From contig URJU01000029.1 in the NCBI GenBank assembly GCA_900548315.1, positions 1 to 16,760 of the forward strand: a stretch of DNA of 16,760 nucleotides, read 5' to 3'. The notes under the pieces were generated by a model that was not told the origin of the DNA, did no database searches, and saw nothing but the letters and a program-made list of their open reading frames with translations. A program made the position numbers and the translations under genes. Positions within the stretch are counted from its first letter, which is position 1. Every line of letters starts with the position of its first letter. Positions 1 through 6,658 of the stretch are shown one piece after another. The DNA comes from an uncultured Coprococcus sp. (GTDB taxonomy: Bacteria; Bacillota; Clostridia; Lachnospirales; Lachnospiraceae).

Positions 1-8
1 GAGCCTTA

Positions 9-41
9 TCGTCGGCAGCGTCAGATGTGTATAAGAGACAG
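9..41 (+). other. Nextera/Tn5 sequencing adapter (artefact)
   Basis: The 33 bases match the Illumina Nextera read-1 adapter. Its last 19 bases (23-41) are the Tn5 mosaic end AGATGTGTATAAGAGACAG. This is library-preparation sequence, not genomic DNA. The eight bases before it are probably also non-genomic. Its reverse complement closes the contig at 16728-16760. Translated forward it yields the peptide MYKRQ, a familiar artefact at the ends of metagenomic proteins. Confidence 0.98.
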
Positions 42-251
42 GAGGAGTGCCTCAGAACGCTTGGTCTTGAGAAGAAGGATGTCGTATATATAGGTGACTC
101 TGATGTGGATCTTGCCACAGCAAGAAATTCTGGAACGGATGTTATCATGGTTGGCTGGGGTTTCAGGGATGAGGAGTTCATCATGAGCCTTGGAGCACCA
201 TTTGTCATTCATGAACCACAGAAGATAGTTGACATAATACTGGGAGAGTAG
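42..251 (+). CDS. HAD-family hydrolase, phosphoglycolate-phosphatase-like (3' end only)
   Basis: Only the last 69 codons of this gene are present; the 5' part is lost at the adapter junction at 41/42. The visible piece is the C-terminal end of a haloacid-dehalogenase phosphatase. Motif IV is seen as YIGDSDVDLATARNSG, whose acidic residues hold the catalytic Mg2+ in this superfamily, followed by VIMVGWGFRDEEF and a predicted final helix. The pattern is closest to phosphoglycolate phosphatase (Gph) and related beta-phosphoglucomutase-like enzymes, which remove phosphate from small cytosolic metabolites. The substrate cannot be told, because the catalytic DxD and cap domain are missing. The stop is followed after 3 nt by the start of the MocR-type regulator gene, so the two are probably co-transcribed. 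Confidence 0.85.
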   Translation, partial: EECLRTLGLEKKDVVYIGDSDVDLATARNSGTDVIMVGWGFRDEEFIMSLGAPFVIHEPQKIVDIILGE

Positions 252-254
252 CGG

Positions 255-1718
255 ATGCTGACTTATTCATTTGATGACAGGGGGATGGATTTCCTCTATG
301 AACATTTGTACAAAGAGATAAAAAATGACATATTAATGGGAAATCTTAAAGCCCATGAGAAACTGCCGTCAAAGAGGGCGCTTGCAGCTCATCTGAATGT
401 GAGCGTCGTCACAGTGGAAAACGCATACAGTCAGCTCTTGGCTGAGGGATATATTTATTCCAAGCCGAAGAGCGGGTTCTATGTGTGTGATGTGAAGGCC
501 GAGGATGCGGATGTTGTGGGAGTGAGCAATGCCTGCTATACCAGTCGACCGGAAGACCATGTGACAGAGCATACTCATGTGATCAGGGAACACGCAGAAG
601 CCTCTGACCAGAACAGGTTCTTTGCCGACTTTGTAAACAATTCCACCCTCAGTGAGAACTTCCCATTTTCGACATGGACGAAACTCATGAGGGAGACGAT
701 GATGGATGACAGGGAAAAGCTTATGAAAAGATCACCGTCTGGTGGTATATTTGAACTCAGAAAGGCCATTGCGGATTATCTCTATCAGTTCAGGGGGATG
801 TCTGTAAGCCCGAACCAGATCATAGTCGGTGCGGGAACGGAATATCTGTACGGGCTCATCATACAGCTTCTCGGCAGGGACAGCGTATACGGTGTGGAGA
901 ATCCGGGATATCAGAAGATACAGCACATATACGATGCATATCAAGTGAAATGCTGTTATATAGACATGGATGAGAGCGGTGTCAACATAGATTCGCTAGA
1001 GAAATCCGGGGCTGATGTGGTGCATATATCACCGTCACACCATTTCCCTACGGGAACTGTCACTCCGGCGAGCAGGAGATATGAGCTGCTGGGCTGGGCG
1101 GCAAAGCAGGAGGGCAGATATATCATAGAGGATGAATATGACAGTGAATTCCGTCTGGTTGGAAATCCAATCCCGGCGCTTCAGAGTATAGACGCATCTG
1201 ATAAAGTCATTTACATGAACACATTTTCAAAAAGTTTGTCATCAACCATAAGAATAAGCTACATGGTATTGCCAATCCCACTTATGGTAAGGTATAATCA
1301 TGTACTAAGCTTTTATGCGTGTACGGTGTCGAATTTTGATCAGTATACACTCACAAGGTTTATCCAGGAGGGGTATCTGGAAAAGCACATCAACAGGATG
1401 AGAAAGTTTTACAGGAACAGCAGGGACAGGATACTTGGTTGTATCAGGAGCCACAGGCTGTATCCACAGGTAACGATAAAGGAAGAGAATGCAGGTCTTC
1501 ATTTCCTTATGGAGATCGACACGTCATACACGGACAGAGAGATGGTGGACAGGGCTGCCGCGGCAGGAATCAACATATCCAGCCTCAGCCAGTACTGCCA
1601 CGGAAAAGAGCAGGAGGACAGCCACACACTGGTTATCAATTATTCGGGTATAGAAGAAGACATAATAGAGGAAGCCTGTGACAGACTTCTGGAGAGTGTA
1701 GTGAGCTTGACGACATAG
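255..1718 (+). CDS. MocR/PdxR-family regulator (GntR-type HTH fused to class I aminotransferase fold)
   Basis: This 487-residue protein has the MocR layout. Residues about 14-78 form a GntR winged helix-turn-helix (LPSKRALAAHLNVSVVTVENAY). After a linker, residues about 125-487 form a class I aminotransferase fold. The PLP site is intact: IEDEYDSEFR gives D293 and Y295, and TFSKSLSSTIRISYM gives the Schiff-base lysine K326. The 33-residue spacing from D293 to K326 equals that between D279 and K312 of B. subtilis GabR. Family members are cytosolic transcription factors that sense PLP or an amino-compound aldimine and control genes such as pdxST or gabTD. No pdxS, pdxT or gab genes are visible here, so the target is unknown. 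The gene follows the HAD gene by 3 nt and is followed by a terminator. Enzymatic activity is unlikely but cannot be excluded. Confidence 0.9.
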   Translation: MLTYSFDDRGMDFLYEHLYKEIKNDILMGNLKAHEKLPSKRALAAHLNVSVVTVENAYSQLLAEGYIYSKPKSGFYVCDVKAEDADVVGVSNACYTSRPEDHVTEHTHVIREHAEASDQNRFFADFVNNSTLSENFPFSTWTKLMRETMMDDREKLMKRSPSGGIFELRKAIADYLYQFRGMSVSPNQIIVGAGTEYLYGLIIQLLGRDSVYGVENPGYQKIQHIYDAYQVKCCYIDMDESGVNIDSLEKSGADVVHISPSHHFPTGTVTPASRRYELLGWAAKQEGRYIIEDEYDSEFRLVGNPIPALQSIDASDKVIYMNTFSKSLSSTIRISYMVLPIPLMVRYNHVLSFYACTVSNFDQYTLTRFIQEGYLEKHINRMRKFYRNSRDRILGCIRSHRLYPQVTIKEENAGLHFLMEIDTSYTDREMVDRAAAAGINISSLSQYCHGKEQEDSHTLVINYSGIEEDIIEEACDRLLESVVSLTT

Positions 1719-1720
1719 CA

Positions 1721-1767
1721 TGCAGACGCCGCGCGAAAAGCATTTCATGCGTCTGCAGGATTTTTTC
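1721..1767 (+). terminator. Rho-independent terminator after the MocR-type gene
   Basis: TGCAGACGC (1721-1729) pairs perfectly with GCGTCTGCA (1749-1757) across a 19-nt loop, starting 3 nt after the stop codon. The T-run TTTTTT at 1761-1766 follows, with a second T-run shortly after. The loop is larger than ideal, so efficiency may be moderate. It separates the HAD-MocR unit from the cupin gene. Confidence 0.7.
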
Positions 1768-1792
1768 GTATTTTTCGTAAGGAGGACAACGG

Positions 1793-2125
1793 ATGAAGAT
1801 ATCATTTGATTCACTTGAGGAGCAGAATATTCAGAACTTTAAGGGCGGCGAAGGCGTATTCAAGCCACGCATGCACGTAGGCAATTACAACAAGATCATG
1901 AGGGCAACACTTCCAGCCGGAAGTTCTATAGGACTTCACACACATGACACCAACAGCGAGATCATATTTATCATCTCAGGAGTTGGAACCATGGAGTATG
2001 ACGACACCATGGAGATACTCAATCCGGGCGACTGCCATTATTGCCCACCGGGACACAGCCACAGCCTGAAGAACAACGGCGTTGAGGATCTTGTGTTCTA
2101 TGCTGTAGTGCCAGAGCACAATTAG
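1793..2125 (+). CDS. Small single-domain cupin protein
   Basis: This 110-residue protein is one conserved cupin beta-barrel (cupin_2 type). Motif 1 is GLHTHDTNSEIIFIISGVG, with H49, H51 and E56 as metal ligands. Motif 2 is GDCHYCPPGHSHSLKN, with H90 as the fourth ligand and P85, G87 and N94 at the expected spacing. It should therefore bind a divalent metal in the cytosol. Single-domain cupins range from isomerases and dioxygenases to sugar- or small-ligand-binding proteins, so no reaction can be assigned. The start is supported by an AAGGAGG site at 1778-1784, 8 nt before the ATG. It stands alone between two terminators. Its position after a PLP-sensing regulator hints at shared control, but nothing in the sequence proves that. 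Confidence 0.85.
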   Translation: MKISFDSLEEQNIQNFKGGEGVFKPRMHVGNYNKIMRATLPAGSSIGLHTHDTNSEIIFIISGVGTMEYDDTMEILNPGDCHYCPPGHSHSLKNNGVEDLVFYAVVPEHN

Positions 2126-2146
2126 AAGAGAATAATATAAGAAAAT

Positions 2147-2228
2147 AAAAAAGAGGTTCCCCCAATCAATGTAACTGGAATATATCTGGAATTCCGAGTG
2201 CGCATCAGAACGTGGAGACCTCTTTTTT
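2147..2228 (+). terminator. Terminator-like hairpin with a long loop after the cupin gene
   Basis: AAAAAAGAGGT (2147-2157) is the exact reverse complement of ACCTCTTTTTT (2218-2228), giving an 11-bp stem rich in A-U at its base and ending in a T-run, as in a terminator that can work in both directions. The intervening 60 nt is unusually long. It holds a smaller GGAAT/ATTCC pairing and could extend the stem through TCC/GGA with a bulge. It may be a plain terminator or the 3' end of a small structured transcript. Confidence 0.6.
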
Positions 2229-2296
2229 ATGTACACAAAATGTCATCAATGGATAGATGGTATATTATGTCAACTTATGATAATAATAAAATCTTG

Positions 2297-2325
2297 TTGT
2301 TAATGAGAAAATAAGCTGATAAAAT
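2297..2325 (+). promoter_or_regulatory. Candidate sigma-A promoter for bioB
   Basis: A -35-like TTGTTA (2297-2302) lies 17 bp from a -10-like TAAAAT (2320-2325), which is preceded by TG at 2317-2318 (extended -10). Transcription would begin near 2332 and give a leader of roughly 215 nt before bioB. The promoter follows the cupin terminator, so bioB appears to be its own transcription unit. Confidence 0.6.
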
Positions 2326-2331
2326 GTTCCT

Positions 2332-2547
2332 TGGTGGTGTATTTCATAAGGAGAGACCCGCCTAAGTGCGAGGAATCCTTGTGAAGTTTGGAAGCGCACT
2401 GATGTGCGTTTGCACGACATAGGGCTGAATTATATACACAAAGGACAACAATACAACAGGGCTGAATCATATACACAAGAGCTGCAACAAAACATCGATC
2501 ATCGCATAGGGCAAAAAGACAGATGTTCGATAAAGAAAGGTGCAGAT
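2332..2547 (+). promoter_or_regulatory. Leader of bioB with mutually exclusive hairpins
   Basis: About 215 nt without a convincing gene separates the promoter from bioB. Four short complementary segments are present: A AGTGCG (2365-2370), B CGCACT (2395-2400), C GTGCG (2404-2408) and D GCAC (2412-2415). A can pair with B, but B can instead pair with C (4-nt loop), and C can instead pair with D (4-nt loop). In addition AAGGA (2348-2352) has two possible TCCTT partners (2328-2332 and 2376-2380). No terminator T-run follows, so any control would act on translation or RNA stability. I do not recognise a known riboswitch. The 3' half carries a direct repeat (separate entry). Confidence 0.4.
2421..2478 (+). 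repeat. 21-bp direct repeat in the bioB leader
   Basis: AGGGCTGAATTATATACACA (start 2421) recurs from 2458 with one substitution (T to C at the eleventh base). The full match runs 21 bases, 2421-2441 and 2458-2478, a period of 37 bp. The copies sit about 70-125 nt before the bioB start. They may be protein-binding sites, paired RNA elements, or the residue of a local duplication. Confidence 0.85.
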
Positions 2548-3525
2548 ATGATTTCAGAAGAAAAAACAACAAAGACAGCAGATCCGACTATATCCCGTGA
2601 GGAGGCTATAGGGATACTTAACACATCGGACGATCAGCTTGACGAGTTGGTGGCACGTGCCGGAGAGCTCCGAGAGAAGTACAAGGGAAAACATGTAGGA
2701 ATCCACATCCTGACAAATGCAAGAAGTGGTAACTGCTCCCAGGACTGTGCATACTGCGCACAGTCGTGCCGTTCAAAGGCAGACATCGACAAATACCGCT
2801 GGGTTGGCGATGAGAAGCTTTACAGAGACAATGATTTTGTGGACAAATACCATTTGTCCAGACACTGTATAGGCCTCAGCGGAATGAAGTTCACGGATGA
2901 GGAGATTGAGGAGCTTGCGGTGCGCATCCGCAGGATGAAGGAAAGCGGAACACACCTGTGCTGCTCCATCGGATTTCTTACGGAGAAGCAGGCGCATATA
3001 CTGCGGGATGCAGGACTTGACAGGATCAATCACAACCTGAACAGCAGCCGTGGCTTTTACAGCAATATATGTTCAACCCATACATTTGACCAGAGAGTTG
3101 CAAATATAAAGATGCTGCAGAGTGTGGGATTTGAGATATGCAGCGGAGGCATCATAGGAATGGGTGAGAGCAAGGAGGATGTGGTGGACATGCTCTTGGA
3201 GCTCAAGGAGATCAACCCCGAGGCGATCCCTATTAACTTTCTTCTTCCGATAGAAGGCACGCCGCTAGGGGACATTGATACGTCAGGACTCACAACGGAG
3301 TACTGCCTGAAGGTGTTGTGCCTTGCGAGGCTCATGGTGCCGCAGGCGGATATAAGATGTGCCGCGGGTAGGGAGAGATATTTCAAGGGTGAGGAGAAGA
3401 GACTTCTCACTGTGGTCAATTCTATCTTTGCATCGGGTTATCTCACAGAGAACGGACAGGGCATGGAGGATACGATAAAGGCGATCACGGATGCCGGATT
3501 CACATATGAAGTTGAGTCAGCGTAG
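2548..3525 (+). CDS. bioB: Biotin synthase (radical SAM)
   Basis: BioB inserts sulfur into dethiobiotin to make biotin, using S-adenosylmethionine, a radical-SAM [4Fe-4S] cluster and a sacrificial auxiliary iron-sulfur cluster. The 325-residue protein has the cluster motif C63-SQD-C67-AY-C70. Auxiliary-cluster positions C107, C138, C198 and R270 keep exactly the spacing of C97, C128, C188 and R260 in E. coli BioB. Further family motifs are CSGGIIGMGE, IPINFLLPIEGTPL, CAAGRE and NSIFASGYLTENGQ. The ATG at 2548 was chosen because an AAAGGTG site lies just upstream and it gives the usual family length; the frame stays open to 2404. C271, directly after R270, is an extra cysteine near the auxiliary cluster. 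No bioA, bioD or bioF lies nearby, so precursor supply must come from elsewhere. Confidence 0.92.
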   Translation: MISEEKTTKTADPTISREEAIGILNTSDDQLDELVARAGELREKYKGKHVGIHILTNARSGNCSQDCAYCAQSCRSKADIDKYRWVGDEKLYRDNDFVDKYHLSRHCIGLSGMKFTDEEIEELAVRIRRMKESGTHLCCSIGFLTEKQAHILRDAGLDRINHNLNSSRGFYSNICSTHTFDQRVANIKMLQSVGFEICSGGIIGMGESKEDVVDMLLELKEINPEAIPINFLLPIEGTPLGDIDTSGLTTEYCLKVLCLARLMVPQADIRCAAGRERYFKGEEKRLLTVVNSIFASGYLTENGQGMEDTIKAITDAGFTYEVESA

Positions 3526-3681
3526 CGGTTCGTTTACATAAATTTTACGTGCCTGCATATTGAAACAGAACCGCGATGTTGAAGAGATAAACTCACAGGA
3601 ACAGCAGTATGCAGATGCCTATGAGAGGGCACGTCAGTATGCGCATTGCATAGTGAGACTGCGCAAAAGTAGCAAAGGCAT

Positions 3682-3710
3682 TTGCTTTCTGCGGTCAGAT
3701 ATGTTAGAAT
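3682..3710 (+). promoter_or_regulatory. Candidate promoter of the pabABC operon
   Basis: TTGCTT (3682-3687) and TAGAAT (3705-3710) are spaced by 17 bp, with TG at 3702-3703 giving an extended -10. The start point would be near 3717. A small hairpin, AGCAAA/TTTGCT (3671-3686), overlaps the -35. The rest of the 312-nt gap between bioB and pabA (3526-3681) holds only a GCGGTTC/GAACCGC pairing (3525-3531 with 3568-3574) and an unconvincing short ORF. Confidence 0.45.
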
Positions 3711-3753
3711 CTGTAAAAATCAAAGAAAAAAATAACGTGCAGATTACGGACCG

Positions 3754-3810
3754 AAAAGGATAACGACTGTGCATGCTTTGGCATGCCGGCTGTTATCCTT
3801 TTTGTGTTTT
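3754..3810 (+). terminator. Strong intrinsic terminator in front of pabA (bioB-side terminator or pab attenuator)
   Basis: AAAAGGATAAC (3754-3764) pairs with GTTATCCTTTT (3792-3802). The stem continues with a few wobbles and one mismatch into GCATGC (3771-3776) paired with GCATGC (3781-3786) around the 4-nt loop TTTG. The resulting near-continuous hairpin of over 20 bp is followed by TTTTTGTGTTTT. It ends about 28 nt before the pabA start. If the 3682-3710 promoter drives pabA, this element lies inside the leader and would act as an attenuator; otherwise it ends transcripts coming from bioB. I found no clear antiterminator pairing. Confidence 0.8.
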
Positions 3811-3837
3811 ATAGTGATTGCGGATAAGGAGAAGTGC

Positions 3838-4422
3838 ATGTATCTGATGATAGACAATTTTGATTCGTTTGTATATAACCTGAAGGCGTATTTTGAGGAA
3901 ATGGGAAGATGCGTGACCGTAAAAAGGTGCGATCGGATATCTCTGCATGATGTGGAAGATCTGGAGCCGGAGGGCATAATACTTTCACCGGGACCTGGGC
4001 GGCCATGGGAGGCAAAAATGTGTGTGGATGTTGTGAACATGTATAAGGGAAAGATTCCGATACTTGGAGTCTGCCTTGGACATCAGATACTTGGGTATTG
4101 CGCGGGCGCCATTGTTGAAAAAGGAAAGATGCCAATGCATGGAAAGGTGACAGAGATACATACCTGTGGAACAGGTCTGTTCGCGCGGCTGCCGGAAAGC
4201 TTTCATGTTACAAGGTACCACTCATTGGTAATAAATGGCAGCAGTCTGCCGGATGATTACCAGGTGGATGCTATATCCGAGGATGGTGCAGTTATGGGAA
4301 TATCACACAGAAGGCTGCCGTTGTACGGGGTGCAGTTTCACCCGGAAGCGGTACTTACGGAGTATGGTCATGATATATTGCATAATTTTTGTATAGCGGC
4401 GGAGAAGTTTAATTGCAGATAA
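3838..4422 (+). CDS. pabA: Aminodeoxychorismate synthase component II (glutamine amidotransferase)
   Basis: This 194-residue class I glutamine amidotransferase releases ammonia from glutamine and passes it to PabB for 4-amino-4-deoxychorismate synthesis, the first step from chorismate to p-aminobenzoate and folate. Visible are the N-terminal MIDNFDSFVYNL, the oxyanion-loop motif SPGPGRPWEA, the nucleophile C79 in GVCLGHQILG, and H168 and E170 in GVQFHPEAVLTEYGH, completing the triad. The length is normal. TrpG is nearly identical as a family, but the neighbouring pabB and pabC and the absence of trp genes favour PabA. The start at 3838 is chosen because AAGGAG lies at 3826-3831; the frame continues upstream without a stop, but those codons run into the terminator. 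The stop overlaps the pabB ribosome site, implying translational coupling. Confidence 0.92.
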   Translation: MYLMIDNFDSFVYNLKAYFEEMGRCVTVKRCDRISLHDVEDLEPEGIILSPGPGRPWEAKMCVDVVNMYKGKIPILGVCLGHQILGYCAGAIVEKGKMPMHGKVTEIHTCGTGLFARLPESFHVTRYHSLVINGSSLPDDYQVDAISEDGAVMGISHRRLPLYGVQFHPEAVLTEYGHDILHNFCIAAEKFNCR

Positions 4423-4432
4423 GGAGTCATAT

Positions 4433-5836
4433 ATGAGAAATATGAGGCGAGTGCTAAAAAAACTTGACAGATATGTGTGTGCAGCTGATGTTTTTGGAAT
4501 ATATAAGGATGAGACAGGAATAGCATTTCTTGACTCATCCCTTGTGAATAATCTGGGACACTATTCGATCATCGGGAGATGCCCGTATCTCAGGCTTGTT
4601 AAGAATGGGGATGCATTTGAGGTTAATGGATATTCTGAAAAGAATATAACATTTGAAGAATATATGAGACAGTATCTTGTACAGCATATGGATAAGAGTT
4701 CGGAGGATTTGCCAATCGTATCAGGAGCGATAGGGTATGTATCTTACGATTATGGAATGGATAGGATGGGGCTTGATTCCATCAATGAAGACCTTGTGTC
4801 TGTTCCAGAGGCAGTCATGACATTCTATGACTGTTTTGTTGTTGAAGATTGCTTAAAAAAAGAGACATATCTTGTGGCAAATGGGATGACAGGTGATGCA
4901 CAGTCAAATATTGATGTAATGGAGAATGATATAGAGAAGTATTGCGGCAGGGATGATCGGGAAAATGGGAATATAATTGACAGGACAAGTGAAGATGTAC
5001 AAAAGAGGAAGAAGTATAACTTGAATGTGTACGAAGAATGCAGCAGGGAAGAGTATGAGGACTCTATAAGAAGGCTGAAGGATTATATAACCGAGGGGGA
5101 TGTATATGTTGCAAATTTGACAAGACACATGGTTATCGACAGCGATAAAAAGCCTCTGGACGTGTTCCGCGATCTGCGAGTTAGCAATCCATCGCCATTT
5201 GGTGGATATCTTGATCTGGGAGATTATCAGATAGTGAGCGCATCTCCTGAAAGGTTCATGCAGATAAAGGATCGTCGTGTGTACACCCGGCCGATAAAGG
5301 GAACGAGGAGACGAGGAGAGACTGACAGGGAGGATGAGGTGCTCAGGGGTGAGCTTGAGAAATCACAGAAGGAGAAGAGCGAACTTTTGATGATTGTAGA
5401 TCTTGAAAGGAATGACCTGAACCGTGTGTGCAGACCAGGAAGCGTAAAAGTGACTGAACTGTTTTCGATAGAAGAGTATGCAACAGTTTTTCATCAGGTG
5501 GCAAATGTTGAAGGTATGCTGCAGGATGGGGAAGATGTGATGTCTCTTCTTACTGCGGCATTTCCGGGTGGTTCTGTTACTGGGGCGCCGAAACGCAGGG
5601 CTATGGAGATTACAGATGAACTTGAATGCGGGAAGAGAAATATTTACACCGGCTCTATTGGTTATATTACATTGGATGGAAAATGTGATTTTAATATAGT
5701 GATAAGAACTGTATTGTACAGAAATGGCAGGTATTATCTTGGCGTTGGAGGCGGTATTACTGCCGATTCAGATCCTGGTGCAGAGTATGAAGAGACACGA
5801 GATAAAGCAAAAGCAATACTCAGTGCATTGCAGTAG
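4433..5836 (+). CDS. pabB: Aminodeoxychorismate synthase component I
   Basis: The 467-residue chorismate-binding enzyme takes ammonia from PabA and aminates chorismate at C4. The N-terminal domain contains the LDSS...GHYSIIGR region. The catalytic domain (about 205-467) has PIKGTRRRG with K289. A lysine at this place (PIKGT rather than PIAGT) forms the covalent intermediate in PabB and distinguishes it from anthranilate synthase TrpE. Other hallmarks are LLMIVDLERNDLNRV, VFHQVANVEG, AAFPGGSVTGAPK, YTGSIGYI and YLGVGGGITADSDP. The AAGGAG site (4421-4426) overlaps the pabA stop codon, 6 nt from the ATG. It forms one operon with pabA and pabC. The product should stay in the cytosol as a PabA-PabB complex. 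Confidence 0.93.
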   Translation: MRNMRRVLKKLDRYVCAADVFGIYKDETGIAFLDSSLVNNLGHYSIIGRCPYLRLVKNGDAFEVNGYSEKNITFEEYMRQYLVQHMDKSSEDLPIVSGAIGYVSYDYGMDRMGLDSINEDLVSVPEAVMTFYDCFVVEDCLKKETYLVANGMTGDAQSNIDVMENDIEKYCGRDDRENGNIIDRTSEDVQKRKKYNLNVYEECSREEYEDSIRRLKDYITEGDVYVANLTRHMVIDSDKKPLDVFRDLRVSNPSPFGGYLDLGDYQIVSASPERFMQIKDRRVYTRPIKGTRRRGETDREDEVLRGELEKSQKEKSELLMIVDLERNDLNRVCRPGSVKVTELFSIEEYATVFHQVANVEGMLQDGEDVMSLLTAAFPGGSVTGAPKRRAMEITDELECGKRNIYTGSIGYITLDGKCDFNIVIRTVLYRNGRYYLGVGGGITADSDPGAEYEETRDKAKAILSALQ

Positions 5837-5870
5837 CATTTGAAAATGATGAAAATGGGAGAAATGTAAA

Positions 5871-6644
5871 ATGAATGTAAAAATGGATGATTGCTTTCAA
5901 TTTGGTCTTGGAGCATTTGAAACTATAAGTGTGGTTGACGGTAGGCCGATATTTCTTGACAGGCATCTGAGACGCCTGGAAGATGCTGCAAGATTCCTGG
6001 ATCTTGGCAAGCCGGCAGAACGGGGCATAGACAGGATAACTGTGCTGGAATATCTGAGAAAGTGGATGAGTGAGCATGATTACAGAGATCGATCAGGTCA
6101 TATGAGGCGATGTGCGTTAAAGATCATGCTGACTCAGGAAAATGTGGTTTTTTCAATGAGAGATAATCCTTACACCCCGGATATATACGAACGGGGGTTT
6201 GCAATGGACATAAGTAATGTTATAAGAAATGAGACATCGCCGTTCGTATATCATAAAACCATGAATTACGGAGACTGCATTCTTGAAAAAAGGCGGTCTG
6301 GCAAAGCTGGAATGGATGAACGGATCTTCCTGAATACAAAGGGACAGATATGCGAGGGTACGGTGAGCAATATATTTTTTGTGAGAGATGGCAGGATATA
6401 CACACCCGCGATAGACTCAGGTCTTCTGCCTGGAACAGTAAGGGAGTATATCTGTGAATCAGAGGCGGTCACGCAGACGGTGATATTTCCTGATGAACTG
6501 TCATCATATCAGGAATGTTTTGTGACCAATTCCTTGATGGGGGTCATGCCGGTGAAACTACTGGGAAATATCAGCTTTGAGGAGAGGAGTGTCACTGCCA
6601 GGATGATGAGAAAATATCATAAATTTTCAGCTTTATGCCGGTAA
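5871..6644 (+). CDS. pabC: Aminodeoxychorismate lyase (class IV PLP aminotransferase fold)
   Basis: PabC cleaves aminodeoxychorismate into p-aminobenzoate and pyruvate. The 257-residue protein has the class IV PLP fold: FQFGLGAFETI at the N-terminus, YHKTMNYGDCI with the candidate PLP lysine K129, LNTKGQICEGTVSNIFFV with E162 (PLP N1 contact), and SGLLPGTVREYI near the phosphate. D-amino-acid and branched-chain aminotransferases share these motifs, so the assignment rests on its place 34 nt after pabB in a pabABC operon. A GGGAGA site at 5857-5862 supports the ATG at 5871; a second ATG at codon 5 is possible. The gene ends 14 nt from the end of the convergent trmO, with no clear hairpin between them. 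Confidence 0.85.
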   Translation: MNVKMDDCFQFGLGAFETISVVDGRPIFLDRHLRRLEDAARFLDLGKPAERGIDRITVLEYLRKWMSEHDYRDRSGHMRRCALKIMLTQENVVFSMRDNPYTPDIYERGFAMDISNVIRNETSPFVYHKTMNYGDCILEKRRSGKAGMDERIFLNTKGQICEGTVSNIFFVRDGRIYTPAIDSGLLPGTVREYICESEAVTQTVIFPDELSSYQECFVTNSLMGVMPVKLLGNISFEERSVTARMMRKYHKFSALCR

Positions 6645-6658
6645 AATGCCTTTTTGTA

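Noticed and set aside
27..251. Apparent complete 74-residue protein starting MYKRQ
   Set aside because: The start codon and first five residues are adapter-coded; the real gene is 5'-truncated at 42.
2267..2306. BirA-like biotin operator (ATGTCAAC ... GTTAATGA) over the bioB promoter
   Set aside because: Each half matches only 6 of 8 positions and the 24-bp spacer is longer than in known BirA sites; worth a motif scan but not supportable alone.
2404..2547. In-frame N-terminal extension of bioB
   Set aside because: No ribosome site at 2404, it contains the leader repeat and hairpin segments, and BioB reaches normal length from 2548.
3533..3549. Two Pho-box-like hexamers TTTACA and TTTACG, 11 bp apart, after bioB
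   Set aside because: No -10 at the expected distance and no phosphate gene downstream; likely chance.
3560..3763. 67-residue frame between bioB and pabA
   Set aside because: It begins with TTG without a ribosome site, overlaps the candidate promoter, ends inside the terminator stem and resembles no family I know.
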